From Glycomyces niveus (GTDB taxonomy: Bacteria; Actinomycetota; Actinomycetes; Mycobacteriales; Micromonosporaceae), in contig NZ_JAGFNP010000001.1 of NCBI RefSeq assembly GCF_017592475.1, forward strand, positions 1-64,000: a stretch of DNA of 64,000 bases. The letters are read 5' to 3'. Positions 47,484-57,763 of this stretch are shown one piece after another; position 1 is the stretch's first letter, and the number at the start of each line of letters is the position of its first letter. The position numbers and the translations under genes were made by a program. The notes below the pieces were generated by a model. It ran no database searches. It saw only the letters and a list, made by a program, of their open reading frames with translations, and was not told where the DNA came from.

Positions 47484-47590
47484 CTCCCAGCGCCATTGCG
47501 ATGATGATCGTCGCGCTCTTGGTGGTCGGCGGCGGTCTGCTCGTCTCGATCATCGCGCTCATCAGGAATCCCGAACAGCACGAGGACTGA
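47480..47590 (+). CDS. NSS transporter small subunit (MetS-like), 36 aa
   Basis: GTG at 47480 overlaps the transporter stop (GTGA) and has AAGGAGG upstream. The product MTPSAIAMMIVALLVVGGGL... is a single membrane helix (about residues 6-28) with a short charged tail (RNPEQHED). It matches the MetS small subunit that Corynebacterium MetP needs for methionine and alanine uptake. Easily missed because of its length. Confidence 0.88.
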   Translation: MTPSAIAMMIVALLVVGGGLLVSIIALIRNPEQHED

Positions 47591-47604
47591 CCTCGGCGAC
47601 CTGT

Positions 47605-47643
47605 CGACGATGGCCGCGCGCGAACTGTGCGCGGCCATCGTCG
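47605..47643 (+). terminator. First of two tandem stem-loops after metPS
   Basis: A perfect 15-bp stem (CGACGATGGCCGCGC and complement) with a 9-nt loop, 14 nt after the small-subunit stop, followed by TTCCCC. Confidence 0.8.
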
Positions 47644-47654
47644 TTCCCCTGCAA

Positions 47655-47690
47655 GCGACACGGGCGGCCTGGCACGGCCGCCCGTGTCGC
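47655..47690 (+). terminator. Second tandem stem-loop
   Basis: A perfect 15-bp stem (GCGACACGGGCGGCC and complement) with a 6-nt loop. Together with the first it isolates the metPS transcript from the promoter at 47700. Confidence 0.75.
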
Positions 47691-47699
47691 GCGTCTCGC

Positions 47700-47728
47700 T
47701 TGACGCCGCCGTGGTCCTGCCCTACCCT
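47700..47728 (+). promoter_or_regulatory. Promoter of the ABC-F gene
   Basis: TTGACG (47700-47705), a 17-nt spacer and TACCCT (47723-47728). Transcription would start near 47735, leaving a leader of about 195 nt. Confidence 0.7.
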
Positions 47729-47752
47729 TGACGAGTCCTTGTTCCCGACGTT

Positions 47753-47842
47753 AGGCACTCACTTGAAGCTCTAGGTCGTAGACATCGCGCCCATCACGTC
47801 TCTGCGCACGTGACCGGTGTGTCTTCGATCAAGAGAGTGCCT
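47753..47842 (+). promoter_or_regulatory. Long-range stem in the ABC-F leader, candidate attenuator
   Basis: AGGCACTCACTTGA (47753-47766) pairs with TCAAGAGAGTGCCT (47829-47842) with one mismatch over 14 positions. It lies between promoter and coding start, over the 5' part of an upstream ORF. Position and design fit ribosome-mediated attenuation, common before antibiotic-resistance ABC-F genes. Confidence 0.5.
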
Positions 47843-47932
47843 GTTTCCGGGGACTTTTCTGTATCCGGCCTTCTCGGCGCGATGTCTCTCATCTCGATTC
47901 CGTTCCGCATCGACCTGAGAGAGGTCTCATGA
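47810..47932 (+). CDS. Upstream ORF ending at the ABC-F start codon
   Basis: A GTG at 47810 opens a 40-codon frame whose TGA overlaps the ABC-F ATG (ATGA at 47929-47932). An internal ATG at 47882 would give a 16-residue peptide, MSLISIPFRIDLREVS. Neither start has a strong ribosome site. The exact stop/start overlap suggests translational coupling or drug-dependent control of the downstream gene. It is too short to have a function of its own. Confidence 0.45.
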   Translation: MTGVSSIKRVPVSGDFSVSGLLGAMSLISIPFRIDLREVS

Positions 47933-49515
47933 CCACCTATATCAACGTCCAGCAGCTCCGCTTCCTCTGGCCCGAAGGCGCGAGGATCTTCGACGGCCTC
48001 GACGCCGTCTTCTCCGACGGCCGCACCGCGCTCATCGGCGACAACGGCACCGGCAAGTCCACACTGCTCAAACTCGTCGCGGGGCTCCTCAAGCCGGAGT
48101 CGGGCACGATCACCGCCTCCGGACTCATCGAGTACCTGCCGCAGGAGCTCCCGCTCCGCTTGGGCGACACCGTGTCCGACCTCCTCGGCATCGCCGAGCA
48201 GCGCCGCGCGCTGGCCGCCATCGAGGCCGGCGACGCGGACGAGGCGAACTTCACCGTGATCGGCGAGGACTGGGACTTCCTGGACCGCTCCCGCGTCGCA
48301 CTCGACGAACTGGGCCTCGACCACGTGGGCTTCGACCGCACCGTCGCCACGCTGTCCGGCGGCGAGTCGATGCTCGTGGGCCTGGCCGGGCGACTCGTGC
48401 GCCGACCGGACGTGCTGCTGCTCGACGAGCCCTCGAACAACCTCGACGGTTCGGCGAGAAAGCGCCTGTACCAGGCGATCCGGCGGTTCAACGGCACCCT
48501 CGTGGTGGTCAGCCACGACCGGGCGCTGCTGGAGCACGTGGACGCCGTCGCCGAGCTCTACAAGGGACGCATCCGGGTCTTCGAGGGCAACTACAGCGCC
48601 TACGAGGAGGTCATCGCGGCCGAGCAGGAGGCGGCCGCGCGCGCCGTGCGCGACGCCAAGCAGGACCTGGTGCGCCAGAAGAAGGAGCTCGTCGCCGCCC
48701 GCACCCAGAACGACAGGGGCGCCTCGTCCTGGCGCCGCGAGCAGGCGCGCGGCGGCACGCCGAAGATACTGCTCAACGCCAAGAAGAACGCGGGGGAGGT
48801 GTCGTCCGCGAAGCTCCTCAACGCGAAGCTCGACGACGTGGCCGAGGCCCGCGACCGCCTCGACGAGGCCGAAGAGGGCCTGCGCGACGACGGCGGCATC
48901 AGCGTCGACCTGCCCGAGACCAGCGTCTCCTCACACCGCGACATCGCGATCCTCAAGGGCCTCAAAGTGAGCGACCTCTACGGTGAAGGCCTCGGCCTGC
49001 ACCTGCGGGGACCCGAGCGCGTCGCGGTCACGGGGGACAACGGCGCGGGCAAGACCACGCTGCTGCGCGCGATCGCCGACGCCGCCCGCGTCCCGCACGG
49101 GTTCCTCACGCAGCGCCTGGAACTGCTCGACGACGAGGCGAGCGTGCTCGACAACGTGCGCGCCCGCGCGCCCGAGGCCGACCAGTCGCTCCTGCGGACC
49201 CGCCTGGCCCGCTTCGGGCTGCGCCGCGACGCGGTGTTCCAGCAGGTCTCGACCCTCTCGGGCGGGCAGCGCCTGCGCGCGGCCCTCGCCGCGGTCCTGT
49301 CCTCGCAGCCCGCGCCGCAGCTCCTGCTGCTCGACGAGCCGACGAACAACCTCGACATGAGCTCGATCCGGCAGCTCCAGCAGGCGCTCACGGCGTTCCG
49401 CGGCGCGCTCGTCGTCGTCAGCCACGACGAGGCGTTCCTGGAGGGGCTCGGCCTGACGCGCCGCCTCGAGCTGACGCGCGGGGAGGGGATCGCGGTCGAC
49501 GTCCCGGTCGCGTAG
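47929..49515 (+). CDS. ABC-F family ATPase, resistance-type candidate
   Basis: A 528-residue soluble protein with duplicated ABC domains and no membrane segment: GDNGTGKSTLL near residue 38 and GDNGAGKTTLL near 369; signatures LSGGESMLVGLAG and LSGGQRLRAALAA; Walker B VLLLDEPSNNLD and LLLLDEPTNNLD. The inter-domain linker (about 215-300) is basic and helical. ABC-F proteins act on the ribosome; many dislodge antibiotics bound in the peptidyl-transferase centre or exit tunnel. This one differs from ettA in lacking the basic EttA linker motif. The long leader with a uORF supports drug-responsive control, which is inference. Confidence 0.9.
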   Translation: MTTYINVQQLRFLWPEGARIFDGLDAVFSDGRTALIGDNGTGKSTLLKLVAGLLKPESGTITASGLIEYLPQELPLRLGDTVSDLLGIAEQRRALAAIEAGDADEANFTVIGEDWDFLDRSRVALDELGLDHVGFDRTVATLSGGESMLVGLAGRLVRRPDVLLLDEPSNNLDGSARKRLYQAIRRFNGTLVVVSHDRALLEHVDAVAELYKGRIRVFEGNYSAYEEVIAAEQEAAARAVRDAKQDLVRQKKELVAARTQNDRGASSWRREQARGGTPKILLNAKKNAGEVSSAKLLNAKLDDVAEARDRLDEAEEGLRDDGGISVDLPETSVSSHRDIAILKGLKVSDLYGEGLGLHLRGPERVAVTGDNGAGKTTLLRAIADAARVPHGFLTQRLELLDDEASVLDNVRARAPEADQSLLRTRLARFGLRRDAVFQQVSTLSGGQRLRAALAAVLSSQPAPQLLLLDEPTNNLDMSSIRQLQQALTAFRGALVVVSHDEAFLEGLGLTRRLELTRGEGIAVDVPVA

Positions 49516-49598
49516 CGGCGTGGAATACCGGATGGACGGCCCCGGCGGCCCGATACTGGGTGCGCCCACCGACAAGGGGCACTGACGAAGGAGCGCCG

Positions 49599-50105
49599 AT
49601 GCCGTCCATCCGAGCCCTGACCGCCGCGGTCGTCCTCGCCGGAGCCCTCGCCGGCTGCGGCGGCGACGAGGACCCCAAAGACCCCGACCTGGGCGGGGCC
49701 TGGACCGCGAACCTCGCGGTCACGTCCGCCTGGAGCGGGGTCGCCCCGCGCGCGACCGGGACCGCCGACATCTCCTCGACCGGCAGCACCTCGGTGACGC
49801 TCGCGGTGACCGGCCTCGCGCCGGGCACCGACTACATGGCGCACGTCCACGACGGCGCATGCGACGAGGACCCGCCCGGTGGCGGCCACTGGCTCGCCGA
49901 CCCCGACGGCGAGGACGCGGCGGGGAACATCATCGAGCTGAGCTTCACGACCTCGGACACCGGCGTCGGCTCCGCGACCGCCTCGAGCCGCCTCGTCCCG
50001 GACGACCGCGCCGAGAGCGTCGTCGTCCACGCGCCCGAAGCGCTCACCCAGTCAGAAGGCCTCGACTCCGACCGGGTGCTGTGCGGGGACCTCGAGGACG
50101 TCTGA
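49599..50105 (+). CDS. Secreted lipoprotein with Cu/Zn superoxide dismutase-like or CHRD domain
   Basis: A 168-residue protein with a lipoprotein signal (TAAVVLAGALAGC, lipidated Cys near residue 20). The mature beta-rich domain has SVTLAVTGLAPGTDYMAHVHDGACDEDPPGGGHW, resembling the SodC metal site (HxH, Cys and distal His). The usual second histidine cluster and active-site arginine are not evident, so dismutase activity is doubtful. It is likely to bind a metal or act in copper handling. The ATG at 49599 follows AAGGAG. It lies 83 nt after the ABC-F stop and 62 nt before hrpA. Confidence 0.8.
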   Translation: MPSIRALTAAVVLAGALAGCGGDEDPKDPDLGGAWTANLAVTSAWSGVAPRATGTADISSTGSTSVTLAVTGLAPGTDYMAHVHDGACDEDPPGGGHWLADPDGEDAAGNIIELSFTTSDTGVGSATASSRLVPDDRAESVVVHAPEALTQSEGLDSDRVLCGDLEDV

Positions 50106-50167
50106 GGTCACTGCGGGGCTTAATGGATGGCGCGGGGCGGGCCGCCCGCGTATCCTTGACGATCGTC

Positions 50168-53100
50168 ATGCCCAGCAGCGTCCCTGACTCCCGAACCAGC
50201 CTGCGCGAGCGCGTCTTCGCCCTGCGCACGGCCGATCAGCGTGCGCTGCGCCGCCGCCTGCGCGAGGCCCGCGAACTCGACGGCCCCGCCCGCTCCGAGG
50301 CCTTCGCGAAACTCGAGGCCGACGTCGAGCGCAAGGAGGCCGCGCTGGCGGCCCGCGCCGCCGGCGTCCCGAAGATCGTCTACCCCGAGGCCCTGCCGGT
50401 CTCGCAACGCAAGGACGACATCCTCGAGGCGATCCGGGACCACCAGGTCGTCATCATCGCCGGCGAGACCGGCTCGGGCAAGACCACGCAGATCCCGAAG
50501 ATCTGCCTCGAGCTCGGCCGCGGGGTGCGCGGCATGATCGGGCACACGCAGCCGCGGCGGATCGCCGCCCGCGCGGTGGCCGAGCGGATCGCCGAGGAGC
50601 TGGGCTCGCCGCTGGGCGAGGCCGTGGGCTGGAAGGTCCGCTTCACCGACCAGGTGTCGGACAACTCCTACGTCAAACTCATGACGGACGGCATCCTGCT
50701 CACCGAGATCCAGCACGACCGGCTGCTGAGCGCCTACGACACGATCATCATCGACGAGGCGCACGAGCGCAGCCTCAACATCGACTTCATCCTCGGCTGC
50801 CTCAAGCAGATCCTCCCCAAGCGCCCCGACCTCAAGGTCATCGTCACCTCCGCGACCATCGACCCCGAACGCTTCGCCAAGCACTTCAGCACCGATGAGG
50901 CCCCGGCCCCGATCCTCGAGGTCTCCGGCCGCACCTACCCCGTCGAGATCCGGTACCGGCCGCTGCGCGACGAGGACGGCGAGGAGCAGCGCGACCAGAT
51001 CGACGGCATCCTCGACGCCGTCAACGAGCTCGGCCGGGTCGGCGACGGCGACATCCTCGTCTTCCTCTCCGGCGAGCAGGAGATCCGCGACACCGCCGAC
51101 GCCCTCGAGAAGGCCAAGCTCCGCCACACCGAGATCGTCCCGCTCTACGCGCGCCTCTCCGCGCAGGAGCAGCACCGGGTGTTCGCCCCGCACACCGGCC
51201 GCCGGATCATCCTCTCCACCAACGTCGCCGAGACCTCCCTGACCGTGCCGGGCATCCGGTACGTGATCGACGCCGGGTACGCCCGCATCTCCCGCTACTC
51301 GGCCCGCACGAAGGTCCAGCGCCTCCCCATCGAGGCGATCAGCCAGGCCAGCGCCAACCAGCGCGCCGGCCGCTGCGGCCGCGTCGCCGAGGGCATCTGC
51401 ATCCGCCTGTACTCCGAGGACGACTTCAACGCCCGCCCCGAGTTCACGGACGCCGAGATCCTGCGCACCAACCTCGCCAGCGTCATCCTGCAGATGACCG
51501 CCGCGAAGCTCGGCCGGGTCGAGTCGTTCCCGTTCGTCGACGCCCCCGATTCGCGCAACATCAAGGACGGCATGGACCTCCTAGTGGAGCTCGGCGCGCT
51601 CGAGGACGTGCGCAGCGGCGAGCGGCGCCTGACGAAGGCCGGGCGCGACATCGCGCGGCTGCCGATCGACCCGCGCCTGGCCCGCATGATCCTGCAGGCC
51701 CAGAACGAGGGCTGCGTCCACGCCGTCGCGGTCATCACCGCCGCCATGTCCATCCAGGACCCGAAGGAGCGCCCGGCGGACAAGAAGGCCCAGGCCGACC
51801 AGTCCCACGCGCGCTTCAACGACCCCGACTCCGACTTCTCCGCGTACCTCAACCTGTGGAAGTACCTCGAGGACGAGCGCCGCTCCCGCTCCTCGTCCTC
51901 CTTCCGCCGCATGTGCAAGCAGGAGTACCTGCACTACCTGCGCATCCGCGAGTGGCAGGACCTGGTCCGGCAGATCCTCGGCGTCCTCAAGAGCCTCAAG
52001 ATCGAGATCGGGCCCACCGACACGGTCCCCGACCCGCGGCGCGTCCACATCGCGCTCCTCGCCGGGCTCCTCTCGCACATCGGCGTCAAAGAGGCCGACA
52101 CCCGCGAGTACCTCGGCGGCCGCAACGCCAAGTTCGCGATCTTCCCCGGCTCCGGCCTCGCCAAGAAGCAGCCGCGCTGGGTCGTCGCCGGCGAGCTCGT
52201 CGAGACCAGCCGCCTGTGGGGCCGCGTGTGCGCCAAGATCGAACCCGAATGGGTCGAACCGCTCGCCGAGCATTTGAGCAAGCGCACCTATTCCGAACCG
52301 CACTGGTCGAAGAAGGCCGGCGCCGTGCTCGCCTTCGAGCGCGTCACACTCTACGGCGTCCCGATCGTCGCCCGCCGCAAGGTCAACTTCGGACGCATCG
52401 ACGTCGAGACCAGCCGCGAACTCTTCATCCGCCACGCCCTCGTCCAGGCCGAATGGGACACCCACCACAAGTTCCTGGCGCGCAACCTCGCCAAGATCAG
52501 CGAGGTCGAAGACCTCGAGAACCGGGTGCGCCAACGCGGCCTCCTCGCCGACGAGCAGACCCTCTTCGACTTCTACGACGAGCGCCTCCCCGCCGACATC
52601 GTCTCGGGCCGCCACTTCGACTCGTGGTGGAAGAAGGAGAAGGACAAGACCCTCCTCGACTTCGACGAGGCCCTGCTCCTGGGCGACCGCGCCGAAGGCG
52701 TCGCCGCCGAGCAGTACCCCGAGGTCTGGACCTCCGAAGGCGCCGACCTCGAACTCGACTACGAGTTCGAACCCGGCTCGGCCCGCGACGGCGTCACCGT
52801 CGCCGTCCCGCTCCCGGCCCTCCAGCAGCTCGACCAGGACGCCTTCACCTGGCAGGTCCCGGGCCTGCGCGCCGAGTTCGCCGAAGCGCTCATCAAGAGC
52901 CTCCCCAAGACCCTGCGCCGCAACTTCGTGCCCGCCCCCGACTTCGCCAAGGCCGCCGTCGCCCGCATGGCACCCGCCCCCGGCCGCCCCATGATGGCCG
53001 CGCTCGCCGACACCCTCAAGTCGATGACGAACACGCACGTCCCCGCCGACGCCTTCGACCTCACCAAGGTCCCCGGGCACCTCCTCGTCACCTTCCAGGT

Positions 53101-54061
53101 CAAGGACGAGGACGGCCAGGTCCTCGCCGAAGGCAAGGAACTCGGCGCCCTGCAGCGCCAGCTCGCCCCCAAGACCCAGGAGGCCGCCGCCGAGGCCTTC
53201 GACCTCGAGCGGACCGGCCTCAAGACCTGGGACTTCGACGCCCTCCCGAAGCTCCACGAGACCCCGCGCAAGGGCTACACCGCCAAGGCCTACCCGGCGC
53301 TCGTCGACGAAGGCGGCTCGGTCGGGGTCAAGGCCTTCCCCGACCCCGGCTCGCAGGCCGCGAACATGTGGGCCGGCACGCGCCGCCTCCTGCGCCTCAA
53401 CACCCCCGACCCGCGCCTCAAAGAAGCCCTCACCCGCAACGAGCAGCTCGCACTCGCGACCGGCCCCTACGCGAACGTGGACGCGCTCCTCGCCGACTGC
53501 GTGCGGACCGTCCTCGACAAGGTCCTCATCGAAGGCGGCGGCCCGGCCTGGGACCGCGAAGGCTTCGAAGCCCTGCTCAAACGCGCCCGGCCCGAGGTCG
53601 CCGGCGAATCCGCCGCCGTGGCCCGCAAAGCCGCCGCGGTCCTCACCGAGGCGCGCGAAGCGTCCCGCCTCCTCGAAGGCAAGTTCGACCTGCGCGCGCT
53701 CCCCGCCCTGAGCGACATGCGCCGCCAGCTCGAAGCGCTCGTCGGCGCCGACGGCTTCATCGGCTCGACCGGCTGGTGGCGCCTCGACGACCTGCACCGC
53801 TACGTGAAGGCCATCAGCTTCCGCGCCAAGCGCGCCGTCGCCGACATAGCGGGGGACAAGGGCAAGATGGACGTGATCCAGTCCCTGGAGGCCGAACGCG
53901 ACGCGCTCGCCCGCACCCGCCCCGCCGCGCTCCGCTCAGGCGAGGGCCGCGAAGTCCGCTGGATGCTCGAAGAACTGCGCGTCAGCTTCTTCGCCCAGCA
54001 GCTCGGCACCCGCTACCAGGTCAGCGAGAAGCGCATCCGCAAGCTCCTCCAGACCCTCTGA
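50168..54061 (+). CDS. hrpA: ATP-dependent RNA helicase HrpA
   Basis: A 1297-residue DEAH-box helicase, the usual size for HrpA. Motifs: IAGETGSGKTTQIPK near residue 98, TQPRRIAARAVAERIAEE, DEAH near 196, SATID near 227, the family motif VI QRAGRCGR, then HA2, OB-fold and the long C-terminal DUF3418 region ending SEKRIRKLLQTL. HrpA rescues stalled or collided ribosomes and unwinds mRNA in other bacteria. The ATG at 50168 has no good ribosome site; TATCCT at 50151 implies a leader of a few nucleotides. It is the longest gene in the window. Confidence 0.96.
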   Translation: MPSSVPDSRTSLRERVFALRTADQRALRRRLREARELDGPARSEAFAKLEADVERKEAALAARAAGVPKIVYPEALPVSQRKDDILEAIRDHQVVIIAGETGSGKTTQIPKICLELGRGVRGMIGHTQPRRIAARAVAERIAEELGSPLGEAVGWKVRFTDQVSDNSYVKLMTDGILLTEIQHDRLLSAYDTIIIDEAHERSLNIDFILGCLKQILPKRPDLKVIVTSATIDPERFAKHFSTDEAPAPILEVSGRTYPVEIRYRPLRDEDGEEQRDQIDGILDAVNELGRVGDGDILVFLSGEQEIRDTADALEKAKLRHTEIVPLYARLSAQEQHRVFAPHTGRRIILSTNVAETSLTVPGIRYVIDAGYARISRYSARTKVQRLPIEAISQASANQRAGRCGRVAEGICIRLYSEDDFNARPEFTDAEILRTNLASVILQMTAAKLGRVESFPFVDAPDSRNIKDGMDLLVELGALEDVRSGERRLTKAGRDIARLPIDPRLARMILQAQNEGCVHAVAVITAAMSIQDPKERPADKKAQADQSHARFNDPDSDFSAYLNLWKYLEDERRSRSSSSFRRMCKQEYLHYLRIREWQDLVRQILGVLKSLKIEIGPTDTVPDPRRVHIALLAGLLSHIGVKEADTREYLGGRNAKFAIFPGSGLAKKQPRWVVAGELVETSRLWGRVCAKIEPEWVEPLAEHLSKRTYSEPHWSKKAGAVLAFERVTLYGVPIVARRKVNFGRIDVETSRELFIRHALVQAEWDTHHKFLARNLAKISEVEDLENRVRQRGLLADEQTLFDFYDERLPADIVSGRHFDSWWKKEKDKTLLDFDEALLLGDRAEGVAAEQYPEVWTSEGADLELDYEFEPGSARDGVTVAVPLPALQQLDQDAFTWQVPGLRAEFAEALIKSLPKTLRRNFVPAPDFAKAAVARMAPAPGRPMMAALADTLKSMTNTHVPADAFDLTKVPGHLLVTFQVKDEDGQVLAEGKELGALQRQLAPKTQEAAAEAFDLERTGLKTWDFDALPKLHETPRKGYTAKAYPALVDEGGSVGVKAFPDPGSQAANMWAGTRRLLRLNTPDPRLKEALTRNEQLALATGPYANVDALLADCVRTVLDKVLIEGGGPAWDREGFEALLKRARPEVAGESAAVARKAAAVLTEAREASRLLEGKFDLRALPALSDMRRQLEALVGADGFIGSTGWWRLDDLHRYVKAISFRAKRAVADIAGDKGKMDVIQSLEAERDALARTRPAALRSGEGREVRWMLEELRVSFFAQQLGTRYQVSEKRIRKLLQTL

Positions 54062-54251
54062 CCTCCATTCGCACCCGGGATGTCACACCTTGGGGGCATG
54101 ATCGGGTTCCGGCGTACGCCGCGCACCGTACGGCCGCACACCGCCGTAAAGGTGCTGTGAAAACACGCCGAAAATGACACGATGAACCCGGGTGCACACC
54201 ACCCCGGAGACCAGAACCCTTTCACACGACACCACTCCGAAGGAGGACGAA

Positions 54252-55243
<992 letters not shown>

Positions 55244-55247
<4 letters not shown>

Positions 55248-56047
55248 CCGCCGCCACCATCGAAGTCCCCGTCGTCCGCCGACCGGGCCCGGGCGCCACG
55301 GTCGGCCAGGTCCTCACCATGGCCTGGCGGCAGATGGTCCGCATCAAGCACAACCCGTTCGAACTCGTCGACCTCAGCCTCAGCCCCATCATGTTCCTGC
55401 TGCTGTTCGTCTACGTCTTCGGCGGCCAGATGGCCGGGTCCACCTCGGACTACCTGCAGTACGTCCTCGGCGGCCTCATCGCGCAGAACGCCATCTTCCT
55501 CACCATGTACACCGGCACCGGCATCAACGCCGACCTGCGCAAGGGCGTCTACGACCGCTTCCGGTCGCTGCCGATCGCCCGCTCCGCGCCCCTGGCCGGG
55601 AAGATCTTCGCCGACATGTTCAAGCAGGTCTGGTCCATCGTGGTCATGCTCGGCCTGGGCCTGCTCATGGGCTTCGAGCTGCGCAGCGTCGCGGGCGCGC
55701 TGCTCGCCACGCTGACCCTCGTGGTGTTCGCGCTGGCGATCTCGTGGATCTCGGTCCTCATGGGGGTGGTGGCCGACTCCGAGGAGAAGGTCCAGATCTA
55801 CGCGTTCGTGATCATCATGCCGCTGACCTTCACCTCCAGCGCGTTCGTCGACATCAACACGATGCCGGGGTTCATGCAGGCGTGGGCGAAGGTCAACCCG
55901 GTGACGCACCTCGCGGACACGATGCGGGGCCTGCTGTCGTTCGGCCCCGTGACCGAGCCGCTGATGTGGACGTTCGTGTGGGCCGCGGCGATCTTCGCGG
56001 TGACCGCTCCGCTGGCGATGCGGGCCTACCGCCGCAAAATGGTCTGA
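55244..56047 (+). CDS. ABC-2 type exporter permease (DrrB-like)
   Basis: A 267-residue ABC-2 membrane protein with six helices. The N-terminal amphipathic region carries QVLTMAWRQMVRIKHNPFEL. The ABC-2 signature YDRFRSLPIARSAPLAGKIFADM and the re-entrant PLTFTSSAFVDINTMPGFMQAWAKVNPVTHL are typical of DrrB/NodJ exporters. ATG at 55244, overlapping the ATPase gene by 4 nt; the two form one transporter. Substrate is unknown (lipid, drug or polyketide possible). Confidence 0.94.
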
Positions 56048-56116
56048 GCCGGGGCAACGTTTCGGTGGGTCCGGCGCATATAACAAAGGACACCGGACCT
56101 ACCGAAAGGGACCATC

Positions 56117-56779
56117 ATGGCCTCATTCAAGCGCTCTGCGATCGTCGCGGCCTCGGCCGCGGCGGTGTTCCTCCCCGCGACCGCGGCCGCGGCGGGGGAC
56201 CCGGAGATCCCGGCCGAGGGCTGGGAGTACTCCGAGCAGTGGGACTTCGTCCAGGACGAGTACACCGCGGAAGCCCACGAGGAGACCGCGGAGCAGCTCA
56301 ACGAGCACTTCGAGGACTGGACCTTCGACGCCTCGCTGGAGATGAAGCGGCTCCAGAACTACTACATCGACGGCGAGAACGAGACGCCGGTGCAGCGCAA
56401 GTTCCGCGCCGACTTCTACGTCGACCAGACCGGCGAGGGCCTGGAGACCGCGCTGTACCTGCCCGGCGGGATCAGCACGGGGATCCAGGACGTCACCGGC
56501 GGGGACGACTTCGACATGCACTACCTGGTGCACTGCCGCGAGACCGACACCGAGTGCGGTGAGGAGGAGCTCGAGGACGGCACCGTGGTCGCCTGGACGA
56601 CCGACGGGACCTATGTGGAGGCCGCCGCGTTCTTCGAGGACGGCTCCGTCGCCACCGTCTGGTGGGGCGACATGAACGGCGAGGCGGTCGACGTCTCGGT
56701 CGAGCAGATCACGGCGCTCGCCGCCGACCTCGACACCGAGCCGGTCTGGGAGGCCCTGGAAGCCGACTCGGAGTCCTAA
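56117..56779 (+). CDS. Secreted acidic protein of unknown function
   Basis: A 220-residue protein with a Sec signal peptide (MASFKRSAIVAASAAAVFLP, cleavage near ATAAAA-GD). The mature part is very acidic, with EGWEYSEQWDFVQDEY, a helical TAEAHEETAEQLNEHFEDW stretch and a beta-rich DFDMHYLVHCRETDTECGEEELEDGTVV region with two cysteines likely in a disulfide. No lipobox. It starts 69 nt after the permease, so it may belong to the exporter operon. The ATG follows GAAAGGGA. Family not recognised. Confidence 0.82.
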   Translation: MASFKRSAIVAASAAAVFLPATAAAAGDPEIPAEGWEYSEQWDFVQDEYTAEAHEETAEQLNEHFEDWTFDASLEMKRLQNYYIDGENETPVQRKFRADFYVDQTGEGLETALYLPGGISTGIQDVTGGDDFDMHYLVHCRETDTECGEEELEDGTVVAWTTDGTYVEAAAFFEDGSVATVWWGDMNGEAVDVSVEQITALAADLDTEPVWEALEADSES

Positions 56780-56797
56780 AGGCCCGCAAGCGAACAG

Positions 56798-56823
56798 CGG
56801 CCCCCGCCTTCCGGCGGGGGCCG
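56798..56823. terminator. Bidirectional terminator
   Basis: An 11-bp stem (CGGCCCCCGCC and complement) with a TTCC loop, between the secreted-protein stop (56779) and the EamA stop (56833). Confidence 0.82.
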
Positions 56824-56832
56824 TCGCTGCGC

Positions 56833-57741
56833 TCAGACCCGGGCGAGGGTCTTCGGCGCTTCCAGGGGCTCAGGCACGGGTGCCTTCGGCCGGGCCTGGA
56901 GCTGGGCGGTGACCGTGGCGGCGAGGGCGACGGCGAAGCCGGCGGTCTGCCAGGCCGAGAAGGTCTCGCCGAGGACGATCCAGCCGACCGTGGCGGCGGT
57001 GAGCGGCGAGAGCAGGCCCAGGAAGCTCAGGGGCACGATCGAGAGGCGTCCGATGCCGCGGAACCAGAGCCAGTAGCCCAGGGCGGTGTTGACGAGGCCG
57101 AGGTAGAGGTAGCCGAGCACGTTCGTGCCGGTGAGCGCCGGGATCCCGCCCTCGACGGCGAAGGCCAGGGGGATGAGCAGGAGCCCGCCCGCGGTGAGCT
57201 GCCAGCCCGCGAGAGCGGCCGGGCCCGCGTCCTTCGGCATGCCCCAGCGCTTCGTGAGGGTCACGGCGACCGCCATGGAGACCGCGCCGCCGATCCCGGC
57301 GAGCGCGCCGACCGTGTCGATCTTCGCTTCGGCGGTCAGGACGACCATCGCCACACCGCCGACGCCGGCCAGGCCGAGCAGCCAGGTGCGCAGCCGCACC
57401 TGCTGGTGCAGGATGAGCAGGGTCGCGCCGGCCGTCGCCAGCGGACCGACGGCCGCGGCGACCGCGGCGACGCCGCCGGGGAGCCGGTAGGTCGCGATGA
57501 AGAGCAGCGCGAAGAACGCGGCGATGTTGAGGGTGCCGATCACGGCCGACTTCCACCACCACGAACCCCTTGGGAGCCTTCGTGACAGGAGGATGAGGAG
57601 GAGGCCGGCGGGCAGCGCGCGGAGCAGGGCGGTGAGGAACGGGCGGTCGGCGGGGAGGAATTCGGTGGTCACCACGTAGGTGGTGCCCCACATGACGGGG
57701 GCGAGGGCCGTGAGGAGGAGGTCCTTCGTGCTGCGGTTCAT
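56833..57741 (-). CDS. EamA-family (DMT) transporter
   Basis: A 302-residue membrane protein with ten helices in two EamA halves: MWGTTYVVTTEFLPADRPFLTALLRALPAGL in the first, and AALAGWQLTAGGLLLIPL with GYLYLGLVNTALGYWLWFRG and LSPLTAATVGWIVLGE in the second. EamA proteins export amino acids, metabolites or drugs. The ATG is preceded by GAAGGAG. It is divergent from a MarR gene over a 127-nt region with a 17-bp-arm palindrome, so MarR probably represses it. Confidence 0.93.
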   Translation of the reverse strand: MNRSTKDLLLTALAPVMWGTTYVVTTEFLPADRPFLTALLRALPAGLLLILLSRRLPRGSWWWKSAVIGTLNIAAFFALLFIATYRLPGGVAAVAAAVGPLATAGATLLILHQQVRLRTWLLGLAGVGGVAMVVLTAEAKIDTVGALAGIGGAVSMAVAVTLTKRWGMPKDAGPAALAGWQLTAGGLLLIPLAFAVEGGIPALTGTNVLGYLYLGLVNTALGYWLWFRGIGRLSIVPLSFLGLLSPLTAATVGWIVLGETFSAWQTAGFAVALAATVTAQLQARPKAPVPEPLEAPKTLARV

Positions 57742-57763
57742 CGTGGCTCCTTCGGGGTGTAGC

